Assembly (NCBI GenBank): GCA_023400235.1
Contig: JAEXFI010000012.1
Location: 1-64,000, forward strand
DNA from: Bacillota bacterium
GTDB lineage: Bacteria > Bacillota > Clostridia > Acetivibrionales > DSM-1351
Reading direction: 5' to 3'
DNA: 64,000 nt
Made by a program: the position numbers and the translations under genes. Shown here one piece after another: positions 35,707-44,813 of this stretch (the first letter of the stretch is position 1; each line of letters begins with the position of its first letter). Below the pieces are notes generated by a model, which did not search any database, had not been told where the DNA came from, and worked only from the letters and a program-made list of their open reading frames with translations.

Positions 35707-37527
35707 CTATTGAGAAAGATTTCCTTGTGCTTCTTCCACGTATCTTTTTATCTTATGGGTAGTGGTTCTTATAAACTCACTTTCCCTTATGGAGAATTCC
35801 TTTATATGCTTATATAACGGCATTTTTCTGTTTGCTGTTATTACAATGTCCTTAAGAATCTTCGTTAATTCATCTTTTGTCATGCTTATTTCATTGAATT
35901 TTTGTACGATAGCTTCTATATTTGGAAGAATCTGAGCGCAGACAACAGTATCCCCCGAGCTTTCTTCATATTTGCCCCAGACAAAGGAATCCTGGACCAA
36001 CGGGTTGGAATTTATATAGCTTTCAACCTCTTCAGGGAAAATCTTCTTTCCGTTTTTAGTGACAATGACATTTTTAAGCCTGCCTGTAATATACAAAAAG
36101 CCTTTTTTATCAGTGTATCCCAAATCTCCTGTATAAAACCAGCCATTGTTCAAGCTTTTCTGTGTCGCTTTTTCATTTTTGAAATAGCCCAGCATTACAT
36201 TTTTGCCTTTAACCAGGATTTCTCCCACACCTTTTTTATCAGGGTCCAGAATTTTGATTTCAACACCAGGTATGGGTCTGCCGCAGGATTTATCCATAAA
36301 GCTGTTATCTCTGTTCCCGGCCACTAATGGAGAGCATTCCGTCAAGCCATAGCCCTGCAGCACATGGATTCCGATTTTTCTGAAAAATCTTGATACTATT
36401 GGATTCACAGAGGCTGCACCAACAATAATAAGCCTCATCTCTCCCCCGAACCCTTCATGTATTTCCTTGAATACTTTCCTGCGCAGGTCTATTCCAAACA
36501 ATTGCGCTAAAAAATTGGTAAGATATACGGCAAGATAAAACTTGAGTTTACCCGCCCTTCTCTTTTTAAGCTTACTCTGTACCTTTTTATATATATTTTC
36601 AAGCAGCAGGGGTACAGTAATCATTATGGTAGGTTTGACATTCTTTAAGTTCTTTACAAGATTCCTTAAGCTATCATTAAAGGAAACGGTGGCCCCGCTG
36701 TAAATAAAGGCTAAAAAACCCAGTGTACATTCATATGTGTGATGCAGCGGCAATATGGATAATGAACTGTCCTGGCTGTCGACGTAAACCGTAGAGCATA
36801 CCGCCATTATATTTGAGCATATGTTTCCATGAGAAAGCATAACCCCTTTTGCTATATCTGTGGTGCCTGAAGTAAAAATCAATATCCTTCCGGCGTGGGG
36901 GTCCACTTCTGCAGAGGCAAAGCTTTTGTCGCCTTCTTTCACAAGCTGTTTTCCCGTTTGTAATACCTGCTCAAAGGAAAGAATACCATCTTCGTTGATT
37001 TCCGAATCCATATCAATATAATATTTTACAGCGGGAATACTGCCCTGCAGCATTTTCACCTGCTCCCGATGCTTACTTGAAAAAATTATTGCGGCAGCTT
37101 CTGATCTTTCTAAAAGATTTTTAATCTCCTCCTGAGGCAGTTCTTTATCCAAAGGCACCACTGTTCCTACGCCATTAACCACTGACAGATATGAAAGACA
37201 CCATTCATACCGGTTTTCTCCCAAAACAGCAATTGAGCAATCCTTAAGACCGAGTTTCAGCAAGGCAGTACCAAAGGCTTCAACATCTGCACCAAATTTC
37301 CCGTAGCTTATTGAGCTGTAATCATCGTTATCGCCTTTAATTAAAAATGCTGCTTTGTCCCTGTATAAGCTGCAGCTTTGTTCCATTAAATCTTTCAAGT
37401 CTGTAACCTTATTGATACTGTACAATTTGTCCATATTTACATTCCCCGGCTCTTTAGTTTTTATTTGCTGTATACTGCAATTTACCATAAAAAAATGATG
37501 TGACTTCTTATATAATATAAATTTCAT
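35707..37527 (-). CDS. AMP-dependent acyl-CoA synthetase/ligase
   Basis: This adenylate-forming enzyme activates a carboxylic acid, probably a fatty acid, with ATP and CoA. It has the P-loop-like A3 motif IFTSGTTDIAKGVMLSH (Asp where Gly is usual after TSGTT), the motif LQGYGLTECSPLV, TGDLGYTDKKGFLYITGR and the C-terminal hinge and Lys region (KNVIVTKNGKKIFPEEVE). AAAGG lies 4 nt before the ATG at 37527. However, the first 31 residues do not look like the family, and an ATG at 37434 (MDKLYSINKVTDL) is the more usual start by homology. It stands alone, with no acyl carrier or polyketide genes nearby. Confidence 0.87.
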   Translation of the reverse strand: MKFILYKKSHHFFMVNCSIQQIKTKEPGNVNMDKLYSINKVTDLKDLMEQSCSLYRDKAAFLIKGDNDDYSSISYGKFGADVEAFGTALLKLGLKDCSIAVLGENRYEWCLSYLSVVNGVGTVVPLDKELPQEEIKNLLERSEAAAIIFSSKHREQVKMLQGSIPAVKYYIDMDSEINEDGILSFEQVLQTGKQLVKEGDKSFASAEVDPHAGRILIFTSGTTDIAKGVMLSHGNICSNIMAVCSTVYVDSQDSSLSILPLHHTYECTLGFLAFIYSGATVSFNDSLRNLVKNLKNVKPTIMITVPLLLENIYKKVQSKLKKRRAGKLKFYLAVYLTNFLAQLFGIDLRRKVFKEIHEGFGGEMRLIIVGAASVNPIVSRFFRKIGIHVLQGYGLTECSPLVAGNRDNSFMDKSCGRPIPGVEIKILDPDKKGVGEILVKGKNVMLGYFKNEKATQKSLNNGWFYTGDLGYTDKKGFLYITGRLKNVIVTKNGKKIFPEEVESYINSNPLVQDSFVWGKYEESSGDTVVCAQILPNIEAIVQKFNEISMTKDELTKILKDIVITANRKMPLYKHIKEFSIRESEFIRTTTHKIKRYVEEAQGNLSQ

Positions 37528-37719
37528 CACACCTTTTACATATACAATATTATTTTATCATCAATTGAATATATCTTGTAGACATTTTTTTAGTTTCTAA
37601 TAAACTGACCATAATTCACATTTATTCGTTTATAAGGACAGCCACCTTTATTTAAAAGTCACGGCTGCCCTCATAATATCTGATATCAAATCCCAGTATT
37701 TATTTTGTATTTTAATTGC

Positions 37720-38685
37720 CTATTTGCCATTAATCTGCTCAAAAGCTGTCCTAACCCTGGCAAAATCAGGGATCGACGGTATAGCACCCTTTTTCTCAGT
37801 ACTCATACCTGCAGCAATATTTGCCATCAGCACAATTTCAGAAAGTCTTTCCTCTGAAATTGCGTCAAAACTTGCACCATTGTTTAAAAATCCGAATAAA
37901 AGGGTTCCCCAAAAAGTATCTCCTGCACCTGTTGTGTCCACAACCTCAGCAGGATACTCAGGGAAGGCACCCATGTACTTCTCCGTAGCGTATACACAGC
38001 CTTGAGGTCCCATTGTTATGGCTGCAAAGTGCAGCTCATACTTAAGGAGTTCTTTCAAACAAGCCTCAGGCTCTGTTTTTCCTGTGACCATTTGTGCTTC
38101 CTCCAGGGAAAGCTTTGCAACATCAGCATACTTCAGCCCGGATTTCATAGCAGTTATTGCACTGTCCCTATCCTTCCATAGAAGTGCTCTGTAATTGGGA
38201 TCAAAGGATATTATTCCGCCACATGCCCTGGCATATTCAACAGCTTTTATTGTTGCGGTAAGTGAAGGCTCATGGGTCATTGATAATGTTCCAAAGTGAA
38301 ATAACCTGCAGTTCTTAATAAGTTCCAAATCAATTTCCTCTTCAGAAAGACACGTATCAGCACCATGATTTCTATAAAAACTAAAGCTTCTGTCCCCCGT
38401 GGCATCCAGGGTAACAAATGCCAGGGTTGTATTATGATTGGGGTCTGAAACCAGATTCCGGCAATCTATGGAAAGCTCTAAAAGCTGCTTCCTTAAAAAC
38501 TCTCCAAAAACATCGTTTCCTACCTTGCCAATAAAAGCGCACCTTGTTCCAAATTTTGACAACACAGCCAGCACATTAGCCGGAGCACCTCCGGGATTCT
38601 GTTCAAAGCGCTTGACCGTATCATCGTTGGAACGAATCTGTGTAAAATCTATAAGAAGCTCGCCAAGAGCTACAACGTCAATCAT
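37720..38685 (-). CDS. PfkB-family fructokinase
   Basis: The 321-residue ribokinase/PfkB fold kinase phosphorylates fructose or a related ketose. It carries the signatures ALGELLIDFT, NPGGAPANVLAVLSKFG with GKVGNDVFG, and the catalytic anion hole VVDTTGAGDTFWG. These match bacterial fructokinases best. It is the last gene of the 37.7-49.8 kb locus, 32 bp after a zinc dehydrogenase gene, where it would phosphorylate the ketose formed by polyol oxidation. A hairpin of moderate quality lies beyond its stop near 37637-37672. Confidence 0.9.
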   Translation of the reverse strand: MIDVVALGELLIDFTQIRSNDDTVKRFEQNPGGAPANVLAVLSKFGTRCAFIGKVGNDVFGEFLRKQLLELSIDCRNLVSDPNHNTTLAFVTLDATGDRSFSFYRNHGADTCLSEEEIDLELIKNCRLFHFGTLSMTHEPSLTATIKAVEYARACGGIISFDPNYRALLWKDRDSAITAMKSGLKYADVAKLSLEEAQMVTGKTEPEACLKELLKYELHFAAITMGPQGCVYATEKYMGAFPEYPAEVVDTTGAGDTFWGTLLFGFLNNGASFDAISEERLSEIVLMANIAAGMSTEKKGAIPSIPDFARVRTAFEQINGK

Positions 38686-38717
38686 AATCCACCCAGCTTT
38701 CTATATTACTGAATTTT

Positions 38718-39740
38718 TTAGAATATATCTATTAAAATCTTCATGGCCAAATCTTTAGATTCTTCGATATATTCATAAGCCCTAAGATAATCTTTAAATG
38801 CAAAATGGCGTGATATAAGTGGTGCGGCTACTATTTGACCATTTGCCATAAACCTTATTGCATCATCAAAATCTTCTTTTTTATACATAAGAGTACCTCG
38901 CAGAGTAAGCTCTCTGTCTTGTACAAGCCCCAGGTCCACCCTTGGTACATCACCAAATACTCCCACCACCATTACAGTAGTACCTTTTCTGGCTATGGAT
39001 ACAGCCTGATCCATTGTAGGCTGAATACCGATACATTCAAAAATTGCATCTGGTCCATCCTTGCCAAAATTCTTTAAAACTGCTTCCTTTAAATCTTCCT
39101 TTGCTGTATTGACACAAAAAGTCATGCCGCACTCTGCAGCCTTTTGAAGTCTGTAATCGCTTATATCGGTTATCATTACGCTTTCTGCACCCATTGCCTT
39201 CGCTGCCTGAGCTGTAAGATTTCCGATAGGACCGGCGCCAAAAACCAATACCTTTTTCCCTTTGACATTTCCTAACCGCCGAACCGCATGAACACCAACA
39301 GCAACAGGCTCTATCAGCGCACCGGAGTCAAGATCCAGTTCATCGGGTATGTGTATAAGCTTTGATTGGTCTACCAGGAAGTATTCCTGTGCCATACCCT
39401 CTGTTTGAAAGCCCATTACCTTAAGGCTCTCACAAATATGATAATCTCCTTCTCTGCACATAGCGCAATTACCGCAAAATACTTGTGGCTGGACAGTTAC
39501 TCTGTCCCCCGGAGCAAAATCTACAACTCCGTCACCACATTTTTCTACTACTGCTGTTACTTCATGTCCTTGAATAACAGGATATGGGGTATATGGATGT
39601 TTCCCGTGATAAACATGCATGTCTGAGCCACACACACCTATCCTTGCCATTTTTATCAGTACTTTATTATCTTCTGTCCCTGGAACCTCTATATCCTCAA
39701 AGATAATTTCACCAGGCCTTGTCATTATTGCACGCAACAT
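38718..39740 (-). CDS. Zinc-dependent polyol-type dehydrogenase (MDR family)
   Basis: The 340-residue medium-chain dehydrogenase has catalytic zinc ligands in RIGVCGSDMHVYHG and GHEVTAVVE, a structural zinc cluster (CGNCAMCREGDYHIC), and the Rossmann motif VFGAGPIGNLTAQAAK with a DISDYR acidic end suggesting NAD. It is most like sorbitol, iditol or threonine dehydrogenases. It is one of three such genes in a row. The encoded enzyme should oxidise an alcohol carbon of a sugar or polyol; the substrate is not determined. Confidence 0.88.
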   Translation of the reverse strand: MLRAIMTRPGEIIFEDIEVPGTEDNKVLIKMARIGVCGSDMHVYHGKHPYTPYPVIQGHEVTAVVEKCGDGVVDFAPGDRVTVQPQVFCGNCAMCREGDYHICESLKVMGFQTEGMAQEYFLVDQSKLIHIPDELDLDSGALIEPVAVGVHAVRRLGNVKGKKVLVFGAGPIGNLTAQAAKAMGAESVMITDISDYRLQKAAECGMTFCVNTAKEDLKEAVLKNFGKDGPDAIFECIGIQPTMDQAVSIARKGTTVMVVGVFGDVPRVDLGLVQDRELTLRGTLMYKKEDFDDAIRFMANGQIVAAPLISRHFAFKDYLRAYEYIEESKDLAMKILIDIF

Positions 39741-39758
39741 ATAATCTCCTCCATTAGC

Positions 39759-40772
39759 TTAGTACCTTTCAATTCCATTAGGGTAGAAAACTGTCTTAAG
39801 ACCTGGATTACCAGACACTATGCCCTCAAAGAGTTTAGGTGCATCCTCCAATAATAGCTTCCTGTCTACCAGGTCTACTAAATTAATCTTTCCGCTTTTC
39901 GCAAGAGCAACTGCTTTTCCAAAGGTTTTTTTAAGTGCAAAGCTTCCGCAAAGCTTCAGTTCACGCTTAAAAACTTCATATGGATTTATTGTTATTGAAC
40001 TATTGTCAGGGCATACGCCAAAGAAGAGTATTGTCCCGGAGTCCTTTACATATTTTATTTCACCCTCTATGACCTTCGGTACACCTGTACAGTCAATAAC
40101 AACCTCAAAGGAATTGGCCAAGCCAAGCCTCTCAAATTCTGCCGGCGTGTAGGTATGGTCTGCCCCTAGTTTTTTTGCCAGGGCGAGCTTATCTTCAAAA
40201 AGGTCCACGACAGTAACACTTGCAGCTCCGTTTATCCCTGCCAGTTGTACATGCATAAGACCTATCGGTCCTGCACCAAATATTAGTACAGACGAGCCTA
40301 ATGGTATACCTGCTTTTTCCTGACCATAAACCACACAGGATAAAGGTTCCACCATGGAGGCCTCAGTAAAAGTCAGCCCCGTTACATCAAATACACAACG
40401 CTCAGGTACAGTCAAATACTGGGCAAAAGCGCCATGTCTTTTGACACCGACAACATCCATGTCCAGGCAAAAATTCTGACGATTTTCCTTACAAGCCTCA
40501 CAGGCTTCACAGAATATGTTGGGGTCAGCTGCAACCTGCTGTCCGACCTTGAACCTTGTGACCTTTTTGCCGATACCCGCTACTACACCCGAGAACTCAT
40601 GACCTGGAATCCTGGGATAGCTCCCAAAATATTCACCCTTGTATATATGCACGTCTGTGCCACAAACACCTGCAGCTTTTACCTCCAGAAGTATCTCATC
40701 CTCGGCCGGAACAGGTATTTCTGTATCTTTAACTACACCAATGCGGGGTTTTTCAATAAAAAATGCCTTCAT
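39759..40772 (-). CDS. Zinc-dependent alcohol dehydrogenase (MDR family), second copy
   Basis: The 337-residue homologue of its neighbour has the same layout: AGVCGTDVHIYKGEYFG, GHEFSGVVAGIG, structural cysteines in CEACEACKENRQNFC, and FGAGPIGLMHVQLA followed by DLFEDK for NAD. Divergence from the flanking dehydrogenases is large, so this is an old paralogue, not a recent duplication. It starts 132 bp after the third dehydrogenase gene. Specificity is unknown, probably a different polyol or secondary alcohol of the same pathway. Confidence 0.87.
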   Translation of the reverse strand: MKAFFIEKPRIGVVKDTEIPVPAEDEILLEVKAAGVCGTDVHIYKGEYFGSYPRIPGHEFSGVVAGIGKKVTRFKVGQQVAADPNIFCEACEACKENRQNFCLDMDVVGVKRHGAFAQYLTVPERCVFDVTGLTFTEASMVEPLSCVVYGQEKAGIPLGSSVLIFGAGPIGLMHVQLAGINGAASVTVVDLFEDKLALAKKLGADHTYTPAEFERLGLANSFEVVIDCTGVPKVIEGEIKYVKDSGTILFFGVCPDNSSITINPYEVFKRELKLCGSFALKKTFGKAVALAKSGKINLVDLVDRKLLLEDAPKLFEGIVSGNPGLKTVFYPNGIERY

Positions 40773-40904
40773 AATAAATCACCTCTACTTTTAATCTTAA
40801 CCTCAAACTTAACTCCAAGACCAATAAGCCTGTCACCAACCAGCGTGGGCATAAAACCGGGAGCAGTAAAACCATATTTTAAGGCTTGCAGTACTGCTCA
40901 TTTT

Positions 40905-41984
40905 TTATTTAAAGGTAATAGCAACTTTCAAATCACCATATTTTCCTGAAGCGTATTCAAAAGCCGTCTCCCATTCTTCTATCTTAAAAGTTTTTGAAAC
41001 CAGACCATTGGTTTTCAAGTTGCCGTTTTGTATGTTTTCAATTACAAAGGGGTAGCAATACGGGCTTAAGTGGGAGCCAAGTATATCCAGCTCTTTTCTG
41101 TCACCAATAATTGACCAATCAACGGTAGTTGGTTCCCCAAATACGCTGAATTCCACAAACCTGCCCAATTTCCTTATCATGCTGAGGCCTTGGACAACAC
41201 TGGAGGGATGTCCTGTAGCTTCGATATAGATATCACAGCCATAGCCCTCGGTCAGCTTCATGATCTCATCCGTCACCTTAACCTTTGAGGGATTCCAAAC
41301 TATATCCGCACCAAATTCTTTTGCTTTTTCCAATCGCAAATCAACCATATCAAGCACTATCAGTTTTTTAGGATTTTGCATTCTTGCATATGTGATCATA
41401 CCAAGACCAAGAGTTCCAGCACCAGAAATAACCACTACATCATCATTGCGGATTTGTGCTCTGTCTACTGCATGTTTGGAACATCCATAAGGTTCAATCA
41501 ACAGAGCAGCGCTCAGAGGTATTTCTTCCGGCACTTTTGAAATTACAGAGGTTTTAGGGAATCTTACATATTCAGCCATGCCACCGTTGTTGCCTTTTTG
41601 GAAACCAAAAATCGCGTGGGGCTGGCACATCCAATATCTGCCCGTCTTGCAGAATCTGCACTCTCCACATGGAACAATCTGATCAGCTATGATTCGTTCA
41701 CCTATGTGAAAATCCTTTATATTTTCTCCTACTTCAACGATATGACCTAAAAATTCATGGCCCGGAATAAATGGCGGTTCTACCCAGGCTGCCTGATTAT
41801 CTCCACCCCAATACATAGCTGCACCATGCTGGCACTTCAGGTCACTTGCGCAAACACCGCAGCCTTCTGTTTTGATGATGATATCATCCGGTCCGCATTC
41901 GGGTGCAGGATAATTTGATTCAAAACGGTAATCTCCTCTTCCATATGCCACTAAAGCTTTCATTGTTTTTGGCACTTTACTCAT
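40905..41984 (-). CDS. Zinc-dependent dehydrogenase, erythritol/L-threitol dehydrogenase-like
   Basis: The 359-residue MDR enzyme has EGCGVCASDLKCQHGAAMYW followed by PFIPGHEFLGHIVEVG, a layout I associate with the erythritol/threitol dehydrogenase group. Structural cysteines are in CGECRFCKTGRYWMC, and the Rossmann motif is SGAGTLGLGMITYAR with VLDMVDLR. AAGGGGG precedes the ATG by 7 nt. It is the first dehydrogenase gene after the FAD oxidoreductases. The tetritol assignment is by resemblance only. Confidence 0.85.
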   Translation of the reverse strand: MSKVPKTMKALVAYGRGDYRFESNYPAPECGPDDIIIKTEGCGVCASDLKCQHGAAMYWGGDNQAAWVEPPFIPGHEFLGHIVEVGENIKDFHIGERIIADQIVPCGECRFCKTGRYWMCQPHAIFGFQKGNNGGMAEYVRFPKTSVISKVPEEIPLSAALLIEPYGCSKHAVDRAQIRNDDVVVISGAGTLGLGMITYARMQNPKKLIVLDMVDLRLEKAKEFGADIVWNPSKVKVTDEIMKLTEGYGCDIYIEATGHPSSVVQGLSMIRKLGRFVEFSVFGEPTTVDWSIIGDRKELDILGSHLSPYCYPFVIENIQNGNLKTNGLVSKTFKIEEWETAFEYASGKYGDLKVAITFK

Positions 41985-42049
41985 AGTGCATCCCCCTTCG
42001 CTTCAAGTTTAAAGACAATTAATTTATTTGTTTTATGTTAATAAATTAC

Positions 42050-43345
42050 TTAAACGATGGCACCCTGCTGAAGTAACCTTTTGACCAGAAGGTCAGTGTC
42101 CATTGCGCTCATAGAACAAGCCTTCTGCAGATAAATGGCTGCTGCCGTACCTGCCGCCTGCCCCATTGCCATACAGGTTGCCATAACCCGAAGTGAACCG
42201 AAGGCAGAGTTATCTGAACATACACAGCGTCCGGCGGTAATCAGATTCTCACTGTTCACAGGCACAAGTATGCCATAGGGTATATTGTATTCCTGTTTTA
42301 AACTGATGCAGTCCTGTTCGATGCTATCAGGCTTGTGAATGTCTATCACATGAGTCCCCTTGGCAATAGTGTCCTTGAACGGCTTGGGATTCAGTATATC
42401 GTCCGCCTTCATTTCATACATTCCGGTGATACGGTATGTTTCACGTACTCCGGCCTGTGTTCCCGATTTTAAAAGCCAGCAATTTTTAAAAGCAGGAAAA
42501 TTCTCACGCATGATACTTATCACCTTGAAAAGATTTTCACGCAAAGTGCATTCAGCCTTTGTAAATTGCTCAGGAGAGCTCGCATCAGCACTTTCACGCA
42601 GCAAATTTATAGTAACTATACCATCCCGGAAATGTCTGCTTATCCAGGGTCCGCCAAATATCGGCATCTCGCCCTTTTGGTTAAGCTCACTTAACCTTCC
42701 CCTTATTTCAGCACTGATTGGCATTTTTTCATCTACAGCATCAGCGAATAAGTCTTTAAGTGCATCAGTATCCACACCGCCAAGCTGGAACCATAGAGAG
42801 GCCGGCTGGAGCCTGGTTTCCTTGACAGTTTTAAAGCCCGCTGCACGAACCAGGTCGGCATCACCTGTACAGTCAATGGCAGCTTTACATTCATATGCGA
42901 CCCTTCCCGCCTTGTTCTGTACGATCACATGACTAACCTTCCCATTACTCATAAGGCAATCTGAAAAATAAGTATGATATAGCAGCGTAACACCGCTTTC
43001 AAGAAGTAATTGCTGAGCTGCCAGTTTAAATACCTCATCGTCTACGGGGACATTTCCGCTATCAAGTGAAATGTCAGCTCCATTTAACGCATCGGCCCTC
43101 TTCATAAGCTCAAAAGGGATACCGTCAATAATAAGCTTTTTCTTTTTCTTGAATATACTTATAGGCGTTACAAGGGCACTTGATGCCATACCCCCTACGA
43201 AGCCATAACGCTCAATCAACAACGTCCTTGCACCGTTCCTGGCTGCAGCAACTGCTGCAATAATACCGGAAGGTCCGCCTCCGCATACAATTACATCGTA
43301 GCTGGCTATCACCGGCACTTTATTGTCACTTTCATTAATATACAT
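42050..43345 (-). CDS. FAD-dependent oxidoreductase (FAD_oxidored family), copy C
   Basis: The 431-residue flavoprotein has the dinucleotide-binding motif VIVCGGGPSGIIAAVAAARNG, the second FAD motif CTGDADLVRAAG and the C-terminal AGRCVCSD...GSLRVMATCMAMGQAAGTAAA block of the PF12831 family. No signal peptide is seen. It is the third of three tandem paralogues of similar size. Such proteins oxidise sugar-like or cyclitol-like substrates in several known clusters, but the reaction here is unknown. The ABC importer and the dehydrogenases of the same strand suggest that it acts early in catabolism of the imported compound. Confidence 0.85.
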   Translation of the reverse strand: MYINESDNKVPVIASYDVIVCGGGPSGIIAAVAAARNGARTLLIERYGFVGGMASSALVTPISIFKKKKKLIIDGIPFELMKRADALNGADISLDSGNVPVDDEVFKLAAQQLLLESGVTLLYHTYFSDCLMSNGKVSHVIVQNKAGRVAYECKAAIDCTGDADLVRAAGFKTVKETRLQPASLWFQLGGVDTDALKDLFADAVDEKMPISAEIRGRLSELNQKGEMPIFGGPWISRHFRDGIVTINLLRESADASSPEQFTKAECTLRENLFKVISIMRENFPAFKNCWLLKSGTQAGVRETYRITGMYEMKADDILNPKPFKDTIAKGTHVIDIHKPDSIEQDCISLKQEYNIPYGILVPVNSENLITAGRCVCSDNSAFGSLRVMATCMAMGQAAGTAAAIYLQKACSMSAMDTDLLVKRLLQQGAIV

Positions 43346-43429
43346 AGTTACCTCCTCTTTTTACTTTTTCTGGCCTTTGCCATGCACGACCATGCTTTGG
43401 TCCCATTTCACTGGTGATAAGTTTTCGAT

Positions 43430-44737
43430 TCAACTAAAAAGCTCCACTCCCCGTTCAAGCAAAACCTTTTGTACATCATGGAAATCTACATCACGCGGTA
43501 TTATTTCCTTATGAGCTGCAAGTGCAGCAGTTACACCGGCTGCCTCTCCCATGGCCATACAGATTGACATGACTCTATAGGAGGCATGCGCACGGTGTGT
43601 GCCTGAAATACATCTGCCGGCAAGCACCAGACCATCCAGGCTCTTTGGAATCATACATCGCAAGGGAATATCATAAGGTATTACCTCCTCCGGCACCCCT
43701 TCTGCCTGTGCACTGCCCGCCGGGTTGTGAATATCCACTATAAAGCTGGCCTTGTGAACAACAACATCATCAAATCTGCGACCTGCACGAAGATCTGAGT
43801 CTTCCAGCATATATTGGCCTATAAAACGGCGGGTTTCACGAACCCCAAGAGTATTTGCCGTACTTTTCACAAAACAATTCTGATAACCTTCAACATACTT
43901 TCTCAGAAAATCAGTTACCTTATCAATTTGCGCACGTAAGTCAAGCTCTGCTTTTTCCAAATCGTCACTTGACAGTGCAGAAATACCGTTTGACTGGGTT
44001 GTGTTGATAACGCGTTCACCGGGAACTGCAGTGCGAAAGGAACGTACCGATGCTGCATTAGGCGGCAAATGCCCTTCGCTGCATAGCCTGGTGGTATAAT
44101 CAAGGAATCTTTCTCCCTTATATGTAACTTGGTCAAGTTCACCTATACAAGTTAATGCATCCTCTTCAACTCCCTGTAAACGGAACATTAGAGTAACAGG
44201 CTGTAAAAGGGAATCTCCTTCACGTCCCATTTCAAATTCGGCACCAGCAAAATATGCAGCATCGCCGTCACCAGAGGCGTCAATAAATGCTTTTGCCTGA
44301 ATCACCTTCATACCTGTCTTTTGGGAAATAACAATACCTGTAAGTCTGTTCCCATCTGTTATGGTGTCCACAACAGGGGTTTGTAAATATATCTTAACGC
44401 CTGCTGCATGTGCAAATTCCAGGAGCACGCCCTTTGCTTTTTCAAAGTCGTGGGATTGCTGCGTTACACCTGTTTCGTCACTGTCCGGAACACCCAGAAG
44501 TACAATAAGTTCGTCCCGTAAGGTTCCTCTTGAAACGCTTCCCAGAATCGGTGCCACCGCGCCATTTGTCAAATTCCCCCCAAGGGTGCCATAACGCTCA
44601 ATTATTGCGGTTCTGGCTCCCATCCGCGCTGCCGAAACAGCTGCACAAATACCGGCAGGCCCGGAGCCTATGACAACAACATCATATTGTGCCGCTATCT
44701 GTATAGATTTCTGATATGATACTGCTTTAAAATTCAT
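43430..44737 (-). CDS. FAD-dependent oxidoreductase (FAD_oxidored family), copy B
   Basis: This 435-residue paralogue has VVVIGSGPAGICAAVSAARMG, IDASGDGDAAYFAG and LAGRCISGTHRAHASYRVMS...GEAAGVTAA. The three copies share the N-terminal FAD motif, the conserved DIHNP/DIHKP/DTHNR stretch and the final ExL..RGxxL/QGA ending, and have diverged strongly elsewhere. Close spacing (84 bp to the next copy) indicates one operon. One possibility is that the copies act on different positions or stereoisomers of a cyclic polyol; the sequence does not decide. Confidence 0.85.
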   Translation of the reverse strand: MNFKAVSYQKSIQIAAQYDVVVIGSGPAGICAAVSAARMGARTAIIERYGTLGGNLTNGAVAPILGSVSRGTLRDELIVLLGVPDSDETGVTQQSHDFEKAKGVLLEFAHAAGVKIYLQTPVVDTITDGNRLTGIVISQKTGMKVIQAKAFIDASGDGDAAYFAGAEFEMGREGDSLLQPVTLMFRLQGVEEDALTCIGELDQVTYKGERFLDYTTRLCSEGHLPPNAASVRSFRTAVPGERVINTTQSNGISALSSDDLEKAELDLRAQIDKVTDFLRKYVEGYQNCFVKSTANTLGVRETRRFIGQYMLEDSDLRAGRRFDDVVVHKASFIVDIHNPAGSAQAEGVPEEVIPYDIPLRCMIPKSLDGLVLAGRCISGTHRAHASYRVMSICMAMGEAAGVTAALAAHKEIIPRDVDFHDVQKVLLERGVELFS

Positions 44738-44760
44738 GCCTGTATCCTCCTATAAGTACA

Positions 44761-44796
44761 ATTATTAGTGCAGAGTATGGAATCTGCACTAATAAT
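44761..44796 (-). other. Perfect hairpin between FAD oxidoreductase genes A and B
   Basis: ATTATTAGTGCAGA and TCTGCACTAATAAT form a perfect 14-bp stem with an 8-nt loop, 17 bp after the stop of copy A. A U-run is weak, so it is probably an mRNA-processing or stabilising element. Confidence 0.65.
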
Positions 44797-44813
44797 ATAT
44801 GCTGTTATGGTAA

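Noticed and set aside
40861..40899. GAGCAGTA/TACTGCTC hairpin between two dehydrogenase genes as a terminator
   Set aside because: The long loop and the T-run on the wrong strand make a minus-strand terminator unlikely.
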